64,000 bases of DNA from NCBI GenBank assembly GCA_964426135.1, contig CAYRPN010000016.1:1-64000 (forward strand), given 5' to 3'. The notes beneath the pieces are model-generated. The model was not told the origin of the DNA. It searched no databases and was given only the letters and a program-made list of their open reading frames with translations. Source of the DNA: CAYRPN01 sp964426135. Lineage in GTDB: Bacteria; Planctomycetota; Phycisphaerae; Phycisphaerales; Phycisphaeraceae. Each line of letters begins with the position of its first letter. Within the stretch, counting starts at the first letter, position 1. This document shows, piece after piece, positions 19,450 to 26,419 of the stretch. The position numbers and the translations under genes are program-made.

Positions 19450-19857
19450 ATGTCTTCCCTTTCCGACATCATCGAAGCCTTCCAGTCCGTCGACGCCGCG
19501 ACCCGGCTCGACCTGCTGCTGGACTACGCGAACAGCCTGTCGCCGCTGCCCGCGAAGTACCAGAGCGCCGCGGCGAAGGAACTGGCTCGCGTGCATGAGT
19601 GCATGACGCCTGTGTTCCTGTGGTTTGAAAAGGAGAACGGCTGCCTGCGCATGGCCGCGGAAGTGGCGGAGGAAGCTCCGACGGTCAAGGGCTTCGTTTC
19701 GATTCTTTCGAAGGCGTTCGATGGCGCGCCGTGCGCGGAAGTCGCGGCGGTGCCGATGGATCTGCTGCAGAAGCTGGGGCTCGATGGCCAGATTCGCATG
19801 AACCGCGCGGTGGGCCTGACCGCGATTCTGGCGCGCCTCCGCAATGCGGCGCAATGA
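19450..19857 (+). CDS. sufE: cysteine desulfuration protein SufE
   Basis: 135 residues from ATG 19450 (MSSLSDIIEAFQSVD). SufE accepts sulfur from a SufS-type desulfurase and passes it to SufB. The catalytic cysteine is in VHECMTPVFLWFE (about residue 51), followed by the usual GKGxVSIL-type helix (TVKGFVSILSKAFDGA) and the C-terminal RMNRAVGLTAILARLR helix. The length is normal. Its presence implies a SufS partner elsewhere in the genome; one candidate aminotransferase lies at 59096-60337. Confidence 0.94.
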   Translation: MSSLSDIIEAFQSVDAATRLDLLLDYANSLSPLPAKYQSAAAKELARVHECMTPVFLWFEKENGCLRMAAEVAEEAPTVKGFVSILSKAFDGAPCAEVAAVPMDLLQKLGLDGQIRMNRAVGLTAILARLRNAAQ

Positions 19858-19909
19858 ACGCCCGCCGGCTTCGCAAGTCTCGCCGCCCGCCGCCTAGGAT
19901 TGAATTGCC

Positions 19910-20362
19910 ATGAGTGACACACCCGCCAATATCCCGCTGCCGCAGCCCGGTCCGTCCGCCGGCGCTGTTGCCTCTGCAACCTCCGCGACTCCGGCAGCCG
20001 CGCCAGCGTCTGTCGCCTCCGCGCCGACTGCCGAGAATCCGCTGGCGCTGACCGACGAGCAGCTGCGCGAGCGCATCATCGATGCTTGTAAGAATGTGCA
20101 CGATCCTGAGATTCCGGTGAACATTTACGAGCTTGGCCTGATCTACGACATCGCGGTGGATGCGAACCGGGACGTGAAGGTGAAGATGACGCTCACCAGC
20201 CCGGCGTGTCCGTCCGCTCAGGAGCTGCCACTGGAAGTGCGCGGACGCATCGCGGTGATCCCGGGTGTGCATGACGTGGATGTGGACGTGGTGTGGGATC
20301 CGCCCTGGACGCCGGCGAAGATGAGCGAGGCTGCGAAGGTGCAGATGGGGTTTGATCTGTGA
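19910..20362 (+). CDS. sufT: SufT / MIP18-family (DUF59) Fe-S assembly factor
   Basis: 150 residues. After about 45 low-complexity Ala/Pro residues comes a MIP18 domain: the DPEIPVNIYELGLIYD block, the LTSPACPSAQELP loop with its conserved cysteine, and the C-terminal VWDPPWTPAKMSEAAK segment. SufT-type proteins help mature Fe-S proteins and often close suf operons. The spacing to sufE is 52 bases, and it is the last gene of the operon; the next gene is convergent. Confidence 0.93.
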   Translation: MSDTPANIPLPQPGPSAGAVASATSATPAAAPASVASAPTAENPLALTDEQLRERIIDACKNVHDPEIPVNIYELGLIYDIAVDANRDVKVKMTLTSPACPSAQELPLEVRGRIAVIPGVHDVDVDVVWDPPWTPAKMSEAAKVQMGFDL

Positions 20363-20394
20363 GATGTCGCGGCGGGAGCGGAGGGCCAGGATCG

Positions 20395-21195
20395 CTATTC
20401 GCCTTTCAATTCCACCACCGCCAGCACCGGCCGGTGGTCGGACGCCACCTTCTCATCGATCACCTTTAACTCCACCACGCGCCACTGCCTGGCAGGACGC
20501 AGCAGGATGTAGTCGATCGCGACCGTCGGCTTGTCGCTGGGCCAGGTCGGGGGGTGCTTCTGGCCGGCGGCGCTTTGCCAGTTCTCCAGCAGTACTTTCA
20601 TTTCCGCCTTGTCCGGCTCGGCGTTGAGGTCGCCGGCGAGAATCGTCGGCGGAGCGCCCGTCGCGGCGAGAATGTCGTGCAACTTCGTGGTCTGGGCCTT
20701 GCGGTCGGTGGCGTCGTCGAGGTGATCCAGGTGCGTGCCGACGAACGCGATCAGCGGCCCGGCCTCGCCGACCTTCACGCGAATCTCGATCGCGCTGCGC
20801 GGCTCGCGACCCTTGCTATGCGGCAGGGCGTGGTTCTTCGATGACTCGATCTTCCATCGCGACAGCACAGCTTCGCCGTACTCGCCGCCGGCGTAGTTCA
20901 TCGCCTTGCCGAAGACCGCGTGCATGCCGGTGAGCTTGCCGAGCTCCGCTGCCTGGTCGACGCCAGAGGCGCGTTTGGTTTTCACGTCCACTTCCTGCAG
21001 CGCGACCAGGTCGGGCTTCGCATCGGTGATCACTTTCGCGATTCGCGGCAGATCGAACTTGCCGTCCGCGCCTTCGCCGTGGTGGATGTTGTAGGTGACG
21101 ATGCGCAGGCGCGCGGGCTTCGCGTCCTCGGCGCAAAGCGGCAGGGGAGTGACGAGGTGAAAAGCGAAGAGCAATGCAAGAAGGCGTGCGAGCAT
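20395..21195 (-). CDS. secreted endonuclease/exonuclease/phosphatase family protein
   Basis: 266 residues from ATG 21195, with GGAG eight bases upstream; the frame extends further upstream only through a dispersed repeat. A signal peptide (MLARLLALLFAFHLVTPLPL, cleaved near CAED) is followed by a complete EEP fold: TYNIHHGEG, LVALQEVD, GTHLDHLDD, ILAGDLNAEP, DYILLRP and SDHRPVLA, which supply the metal and catalytic residues. It hydrolyses a phosphodiester outside the cytoplasm; nucleic acid or phospholipid substrates are both possible. Confidence 0.88.
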   Translation of the reverse strand: MLARLLALLFAFHLVTPLPLCAEDAKPARLRIVTYNIHHGEGADGKFDLPRIAKVITDAKPDLVALQEVDVKTKRASGVDQAAELGKLTGMHAVFGKAMNYAGGEYGEAVLSRWKIESSKNHALPHSKGREPRSAIEIRVKVGEAGPLIAFVGTHLDHLDDATDRKAQTTKLHDILAATGAPPTILAGDLNAEPDKAEMKVLLENWQSAAGQKHPPTWPSDKPTVAIDYILLRPARQWRVVELKVIDEKVASDHRPVLAVVELKGE

Positions 21196-21220
21196 GAAGG
21201 GCTCCGTGAGTGCGCTATGC

Positions 21221-21380
21221 GTAGGGTGCGTCAAGGCTCGGCGCGGACGCACCACGATGAACGAAAACGCAACAGCGCGGATCATTTTCGCACACGGTGG
21301 AACGCGGAACCCTCACGTCCGCACCGCGAGCAATGAAGACGCAACATGGTGCGTCCGCGCCGAGCCTTGACGCACCCTAC
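21221..21380. repeat. paired inverted repeat, GTAGGGTGCGTCAAGG family
   Basis: The left arm begins GTAGGGTGCGTCAAGGCTCG and runs to GACGCACCA (to 21254). The right arm (21348-21380) is its exact reverse complement and ends CCTTGACGCACCCTAC. The arms of about 33 bases flank 93 bases of unrelated sequence in the gap between two minus-strand genes. Confidence 0.85.
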
Positions 21381-21386
21381 TGGGAA

Positions 21387-22685
21387 TCACACCAGCATGG
21401 CCGCGGGATTTTCCAGGAGCTTCTGGATCGTCTGGAGGAAAATGGCGGCAGTGGCGCCGTCGATGACGCGGTGATCGGCGCTGAGCGTCAGCGACATTTC
21501 CTGGCCGACGACGATCTTGCCGTCGCGCACCACCGGTTTTTCGAGGGCGGCGCCGATGGCGAGGATCGCGGCCTGCGGCGGGTTGATGATCGCGGTGAAG
21601 TGTTCGACGCCGAGCATGCCGAGGTTGCTCAGCGTAAACGTGCCGTCGGACATTTCCTCGATGGTCAGGCCCTGCTCGCGGGCCTTCTTGGCCAGACGCT
21701 TGGTCTCGCTGCTGATGGTGCGCAGGCCCAGGTTGTGCGCGTCGCGCAGCGTCGGCACCACGAGGCCGCCGCCTTTCTCCTCCGGCAGCGCGACCGCCAC
21801 GCCGATGTTCACCGTGCCGTGATACTGAATGCCGCCCTCGACCCAGGAGCTGTTCACCACCGGGTGCTGCACCAGCGCCATGGCGACGGCGCGGACGACG
21901 AAGTCGTTGACACTGAGCTTGACGCCTTGCGATTCGAGCTGGGCGTTGAGCGTGCCGCGGAGTTGCATGAGCGGCTCAATATTCACCGTCATCGTGACCG
22001 TGAAATGCGGGATGGTTTGCTTCGACTCCACCAGACGTCTGGCGATGGTCTTGCGCATGTTCGTGAGGGTGACGAGCTTGGCCTCGAGTTTGGCGGCAGT
22101 CGTGGGAATGGCGGTGGAGGGGGTGATCGCTCTGGCCGGTACGGCGGGTTTGCTCGCCGGTTTGCCCGCGGCACCGGCGGCGGCGGATTCCACGTCGCGC
22201 TTGATCACGCGCCCGGCAGGGCCGCTGCCGACAATCACAGCCACGTCGATCCCCTTTTCCTCAGCGATTTTCCGGGCGAGTGGACTGACGCGCACGCGAG
22301 TCGTCGGGGCGGGCGTTTCCAGCGTTGCGGTTGCCGCGCCGCCGTTCCCAGCGGCAACTGCGTTCTTCGTTTCAGCTTTTGCGACTTGCGACTTGGCGCC
22401 CGCGCTGCCTGCTGTCGGTGCGGCGGCGGCTTGTTCGACGGTTTCGCCGGGCTTGGCCATCACCAGGATCAGGCCGCCGATGGGCAAAGTCGCGCCCTCC
22501 GCAGCCACGAGTCTGGCGATCGTGCCGTCCTCATAGGACTGCAGTTCCATCGTGGCTTTGTCGGTTTCGACATCCGCCAGCACGTCGCCGGGGCTGACCT
22601 TGTCGCCGACTTTGGTGCGCCATTTGAGAAGCGTGCCCTCCTCCATCGTGTCGGAAAGGCGCGGCATGGTGACTTCGAGCGGCAT
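21387..22685 (-). CDS. dihydrolipoamide acyltransferase (E2) of a 2-oxoacid dehydrogenase complex
   Basis: 432 residues, starting at ATG 22685 with AGGAG upstream. Domain order: one lipoyl domain (residues 1-78, lysine in VETDKATMELQ), an Ala/Gly linker, a peripheral subunit-binding domain (RVSPLARKIAEEKGI, GPAGRVIKRDV), a second linker, and the catalytic acyltransferase domain (about 200-432) with the active DHRVIDGATAA motif. It is the core of a pyruvate-dehydrogenase-type complex. No E1 or E3 gene is next to it, so it is an orphan E2, and the specific acyl group (acetyl most likely) is inferred. Confidence 0.93.
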   Translation of the reverse strand: MPLEVTMPRLSDTMEEGTLLKWRTKVGDKVSPGDVLADVETDKATMELQSYEDGTIARLVAAEGATLPIGGLILVMAKPGETVEQAAAAPTAGSAGAKSQVAKAETKNAVAAGNGGAATATLETPAPTTRVRVSPLARKIAEEKGIDVAVIVGSGPAGRVIKRDVESAAAGAAGKPASKPAVPARAITPSTAIPTTAAKLEAKLVTLTNMRKTIARRLVESKQTIPHFTVTMTVNIEPLMQLRGTLNAQLESQGVKLSVNDFVVRAVAMALVQHPVVNSSWVEGGIQYHGTVNIGVAVALPEEKGGGLVVPTLRDAHNLGLRTISSETKRLAKKAREQGLTIEEMSDGTFTLSNLGMLGVEHFTAIINPPQAAILAIGAALEKPVVRDGKIVVGQEMSLTLSADHRVIDGATAAIFLQTIQKLLENPAAMLV

Positions 22686-22965
22686 GGCAAACTCCTGTCG
22701 ATCGGGTGGTGCGATTCGGCACAGCCTGTGCCGGTGCCAGATGATAGCGGATACAAAACCATCGTCGAAACCGACGCGAAATCAGCAGGAATCGTGGGGT
22801 ACAGCGTCAGAGCATTGAATCCGACGCAGGCGAAGCCTCCGGGAAACCGTAACTGCGAATGAAATGGAGGCAATCTTCGGACAGTTGCGGTCCCCGGCTC
22901 GGCAAACGTGGCTGCAGCCAGGCGGCAACCGCAAGTTCCAATTTCTATCGAAAGGCAGGTTTACA

Positions 22966-23325
22966 GTGGCGAAGAAGACGCTCGCAACCGTGTTCGTGAT
23001 GTTCCTGACGCTTGTGCTCGGGGCCGGCAGCGCCGCGGCCGCCGATGAGAACAAGAAGGAAGGCAAGAAGGAGAAGGATCCCAACAGCATCAGCGGCGTG
23101 GTCAAAGCGGTCGATGCCGAGAAGAAGACGGTCACACTCGAGGTGAAGGTGAAGAAGAACACCGAGGAGAAGGTGCTGACCCTTGCTGCCGATGGCTCAG
23201 TCAAGATCGCCGGCAAGGCCGCTACTCTTGCTGATCTGAAGGTCGGCGAGAAGGCAGTGGCAAAGGTGAATGAAAAGGGCGAGGTTGTGTCGCTCACTTC
23301 GGGTAAGAAGGAAAAGGCGAAGTGA
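22966..23325 (+). CDS. small secreted lysine-rich protein
   Basis: 119 residues from GTG 22966 (VAKKTLATVFVMFL), with GGCAGG upstream; an upstream in-frame ATG would put a non-hydrophobic leader before the signal peptide. After cleavage near AAAA the mature part is K/E-rich at both ends, with a compact beta-rich core (ISGVVKAVDAEKKTVTLEV ... VLTLAADGSVKIAG ... LADLKVGEKAVAKV). This pattern is common in small planctomycete exported proteins related to DUF5666-like barrels. Function unknown. It ends in a strong terminator. Confidence 0.7.
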   Translation: MAKKTLATVFVMFLTLVLGAGSAAAADENKKEGKKEKDPNSISGVVKAVDAEKKTVTLEVKVKKNTEEKVLTLAADGSVKIAGKAATLADLKVGEKAVAKVNEKGEVVSLTSGKKEKAK

Positions 23326-23361
23326 GGATCGCAGCAATCGCGGGTTCCTGTTTCAAATTGT

Positions 23362-23396
23362 AAAGAGCGGGCCGTGATTCACGGCCCGCTCTTTTT
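23362..23396 (+). terminator. Rho-independent terminator
   Basis: AAAGAGCGGGCCGTG-aT-TCACGGCCCGCTC with a following TTTTT run, 36 bases after the stop of the small secreted protein. The stem is near perfect, with about 15 base pairs. Confidence 0.92.
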
Positions 23397-23695
23397 CTCG
23401 GCAAACTCATCACCTTGGCTGGCCCGCGCCGGGAGACGCGCGCTGCCTCCGACGAAGGCACCTTGGAATCTCGCGGCTCTCGTCATTGGGTAAGCGTGAA
23501 AACCAGGTTTCAGTTTGGAACCTGTCGCTGCGACTTCACCGAAATCCGCCGAGACTGCTGCATGAACATGACCGGCCAGCGCCAGCGGGTAGACAAATGC
23601 GACGAGTGGACGGGCCAAGGCCGATCGAGGCCCCCCAATGGCATCAAACCCTCAGACGCTCTGGGCGCGCCATCGCTTTTCCGGGAGCATCGCCG

Positions 23696-23724
23696 CTGGC
23701 AAGCGCGGGAGTCGCCGCTATAAT
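23696..23724 (+). promoter_or_regulatory. sigma70-type promoter of tRNA-Val(GAC)
   Basis: CTGGCA (23696-23701) and a perfect TATAAT (23719-23724) separated by 17 bases. The expected start is about 25 bases before the mature tRNA. Confidence 0.7.
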
Positions 23725-23756
23725 GGGCGTCGCGGTGAAAGCTTCAAGCCGCTGTC

Positions 23757-23830
23757 GGGCCATTAGCGCAGTTGGCTAGCGCGCTTCCTTGACATGGAAG
23801 AGGTCACAGGTTCAAGTCCTGTATGGCCCA
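23757..23830 (+). tRNA. tRNA-Val (anticodon GAC)
   Basis: The acceptor stem GGGCCAT pairs with ATGGCCC, with discriminator A at 23830. The D arm is AGCGCAGTTGGCTAGCGC, the anticodon stem CTTCC/GGAAG encloses TTGACAT (anticodon GAC), and the T arm contains GGTTCAAGTCC. CCA is not encoded. Length 74 nt. Confidence 0.96.
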
Positions 23831-23949
23831 CTTGTTTGCCACATATCTTCGCGGAATCTTGCGGATTCCCGCAGAAAACCGCGTTTTCTGCAATCTGCTG
23901 CCCCTCGTTGCGAGACGATTCCCCACCGTACTCCACCGCTTTTTGCACC

Positions 23950-24496
23950 GCTGAACTTGCTGGGCCAGCGTGGGATGATGGTCCTTCACCGCCAGCACGT
24001 ATCGCCCTCCTGATCGACGATCTGCGGGGCGATCTCCGAATGGCGTCCCACCCCCGGGGTCGCGTCGATGGCCACGGTGGCTCCGCGAATATCGACGATT
24101 TTCAGCAGTTTCGGGATCGCGGTGATCTCGTTGCACTTGTCATCGATGGCCACCTGGCCCAGCGACAGGCACGCCCCGTCGGCCCAGGCGCTGACCAGGT
24201 GCAGCGCCGCTTTCAGGTTCGCCTTGTCCAGCGACCGTCGCGCCGTTTGCCGTCGATGTGAACCTTCTCGCCCGCCTCCGGGCGCCGGGTCCTCGCACAG
24301 GCTGCGCACCGAGGCGACGAAATAGTGGTGGAACGCTTGCGGATCGAGCATCGCGAAGACCCGCTCGAATGTGTCGTACGACGGAATGCCGTGGGGCAGA
24401 CGCAAAAAGTTCGCAGCCATGGCTCTTTGGCGTCGCCGAAGTCCTCGACATCCGACCAACTGTCGGCCCCGCAGATGAAGGCGGCAGTCGATGATT
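23950..24496 (-). pseudogene. decayed ISAs1-family transposase remnant
   Basis: Minus-strand frames give consecutive pieces of an ISAs1-type DDE transposase: FICGADSWSDVEDFGDAK, then (after a frame change near 24405) FLRLPHGIPSYDTFERVF, then VHIDGKR in another frame, then KAALHLVSAWADGACLSLGQ and NEITAIPKLL back in frame, then (after another change near 24015) YVLAVKDHHPTLAQQ. At least three frameshifts and loss of both ends make it non-functional. No terminal inverted repeats or target duplication could be identified. It starts about 120 bases after tRNA-Val(GAC). Confidence 0.85.
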
Positions 24497-24646
24497 CGCT
24501 TCTTCTCTTGGCCCTCTGTTTTCGTTAACATCTGGAAATGTGTTCGCGTCCACTAAGGCTCGTCGGTGAAGGCAGTGCCGGCACGAACGCCCTGGAAACA
24601 GGGCGTCTTTTGTTTCCCGAGGCCGGAGAACGACGGTGGTGTGAGA

Positions 24647-26062
24647 ATGCCCATGTCTGAGTCGATTGCACAATCTCTGCGTCAGATCGCGTTGTTCGCC
24701 ACGACATTCGACCCGCCGGGGATTTACCATCGGGCCGCGGCGGAGGCGCTGCTGGCCCAGGGGTTCGACGAAGTGGTGGTCTGGCCCACCGGTCATCAAC
24801 CGGGCCGCGGTGAGTCGGAACACGCCGCGTCACATCATCGCGCGGCGCTGGTTGACCTGGCGTTTCAGGAAATGCCCGCGGTGCGTGTGGAACTGACCGA
24901 CTTGGAGAACGAGACGTTCTTGTCGCCGGCCGAGCGAGAGCGCCTCTGTTCCAAGACCGGCGAAGTCTGGCACGCGATCTCCGCCGACCTCGTGAAGCGC
25001 GACAACGCCGGGCGCCCCGTGCTGATGACGCGCTGGGAAGGCGGCGAGGAACTGTGGCGAAGCGCCAGGTTTCTCGTGCTCCATCAGGCAGGCCATCCGC
25101 CGGCCGCCGCGGAAATGCCGCCGCGATCACGGTTGATTGCCGTCGACGCGCCGCATCGTCCGTCGGCGGAGCTGCGCACGCGCGTTTTCACGAATGAATC
25201 GGTTGACGAATATCTGAGACCGACCGTTTCCAAGTATGTCTCTCGCAACCGCCTCTACATTCCCGGCGCCGCGGATCGCACGGCCCGCCTGGTGGTGAAC
25301 AAACCGAAACTGCTGGTGGTGTACGACGAGCGGAATCCGCGCGCCTGCGAAGTGGCGGCGAAGTACCTGCCGATGTCGGGCGATCCGCCTGATCTCATCG
25401 CCGTGACGGGCGGCGACGGCACGATGCTGCACGCGATCCGCAAGCACTGGCGGCTGCGCGTGCCGTTTCTGGGCATCAACACGGGACACCTCGGATTCCT
25501 GATGAACGAGCGTCTCCCCGAGGCGCTCGATGGTTTGGAACTGGTCACGCGATCGCAGCCGATGCTGCAGGTGGACGCGGAGACCCTCGACGGCCAGATC
25601 ACGCGCGGCCTCGCCTACGGCGACGCCTGGCTCGAGCGCGCGGAGGGCCAGGCGGCGTGGATTCAACTCGATGTCGACGGGCAGACGCAAGTGCCGAAGG
25701 TGGTTGGCGACGGACTGCTCGTCGCCACGGCGGCCGGTTCATCCGCCTATGCCCGCGCGATGGGCGCGGTGCCGGTCCCGTTGAACACGCGGGTGCTCAC
25801 GCTGGTCGGCTCCAACGTGTTTCATCCGCGTTTCTGGAAACCCATGGCGCTCAATGAGAACGTGGTCATTCGCCTGACCAACCTGGACCGCTCCGGCAAA
25901 CGGCCGGTGCGCGGCTACATTGACGGCCTGTCCCTGGGCATCGTTCAGGCGATGACGCTTCGTCGCAGCGCTGTGGCCTCGGTGGAACTGGCCTTCACGC
26001 GCGAGTTCGATCCATCGGCCAAACTGCTGCGCTCGCTGTTTCCGCCGACGGAGGAAAGGTGA
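24647..26062 (+). CDS. fusion of a NadD-like nucleotidyltransferase domain and an NAD kinase-like domain
   Basis: 471 residues from ATG 24647 (ATG 24653 also possible). Residues 13-205 look like nicotinate-nucleotide adenylyltransferase: a strand plus TTFDPPGIYHRAAAEALL (the GxFDPxHxGH region) and the C-terminal PSAELRTR ... LRPTVSKYVSRNRLY block. Residues 220-465 look like NAD kinase: AVTGGDGTMLHA, LGINTGHLGFLMNE and VGDGLLVATAAGSSAYA. Both sites are altered: the first His of HxGH is Gly (only H28 remains), and the NE/D motif region of the kinase reads YGDAW. If both halves are active it would make NAD(P) from the mononucleotide; regulatory or altered substrates are equally possible. It stands alone, after the IS remnant. 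Confidence 0.8.
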   Translation: MPMSESIAQSLRQIALFATTFDPPGIYHRAAAEALLAQGFDEVVVWPTGHQPGRGESEHAASHHRAALVDLAFQEMPAVRVELTDLENETFLSPAERERLCSKTGEVWHAISADLVKRDNAGRPVLMTRWEGGEELWRSARFLVLHQAGHPPAAAEMPPRSRLIAVDAPHRPSAELRTRVFTNESVDEYLRPTVSKYVSRNRLYIPGAADRTARLVVNKPKLLVVYDERNPRACEVAAKYLPMSGDPPDLIAVTGGDGTMLHAIRKHWRLRVPFLGINTGHLGFLMNERLPEALDGLELVTRSQPMLQVDAETLDGQITRGLAYGDAWLERAEGQAAWIQLDVDGQTQVPKVVGDGLLVATAAGSSAYARAMGAVPVPLNTRVLTLVGSNVFHPRFWKPMALNENVVIRLTNLDRSGKRPVRGYIDGLSLGIVQAMTLRRSAVASVELAFTREFDPSAKLLRSLFPPTEER

Positions 26063-26142
26063 ACGTAAGCGCACGCCGCCGGGTGGCCGGGGCAGCAGGA
26101 AAGGTGAACGTGAGCGCACGCCGTCGGGTGGCCGGCGCAGCA
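26053..26142. repeat. 45-base tandem duplication
   Basis: Two units (26053-26097 and 26098-26142) of about 45 bases, differing at a few positions, beginning GGAAAGGTGAACGT. The first unit contains the stop codon of the fusion gene. The units include a GGTGGCCGGGGC repeat core. Confidence 0.8.
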
Positions 26143-26225
26143 GGCTCGGCGGATGCCCCGGAACGATTGAGCTTGCACTGACGAATCGCGATTTTCTCTC
26201 TGCTTGCGACCTCAGCGCGCCCTTC

Positions 26226-26261
26226 CGGGGCTTCCGCGGACTTCAGCCCCGGCCACCCGGC
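26226..26261. repeat. inverted copy of the GGTGGCCGGGGCTGA repeat
   Basis: Reads CCGGGGCTTCCGCGG...CAGCCCCGGCCACC, the complement of the family at 9244-9276. It lies in the 357-base gap 26063-26419, which otherwise holds only repeats and the start signals of the next gene. Confidence 0.55.
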
Positions 26262-26419
26262 GAGGGAGCAAAGGAGCCGTGCAAGATGAACACCGCAGAT
26301 TCGAATTGCTTCGCTCCCAGCCGGACGACTTGGAAAGTCGTTCCACATGCGATGTTGATCCTGCACGGCTCCAAAGATGAACACTGGCCATCTGTACAAT
26401 TCATGCGTGGAGAACCCCT

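Noticed and set aside
21221..21380. Could be a CRISPR or a terminator
   Set aside because: Only two inverted arms, no direct repeats with spacers, and the same ends recur in other gaps; it is a dispersed inverted repeat.
23757..24496. A genomic island attachment site at tRNA-Val(GAC)
   Set aside because: No repeat of the tRNA 3' end and no integrase gene were found nearby.
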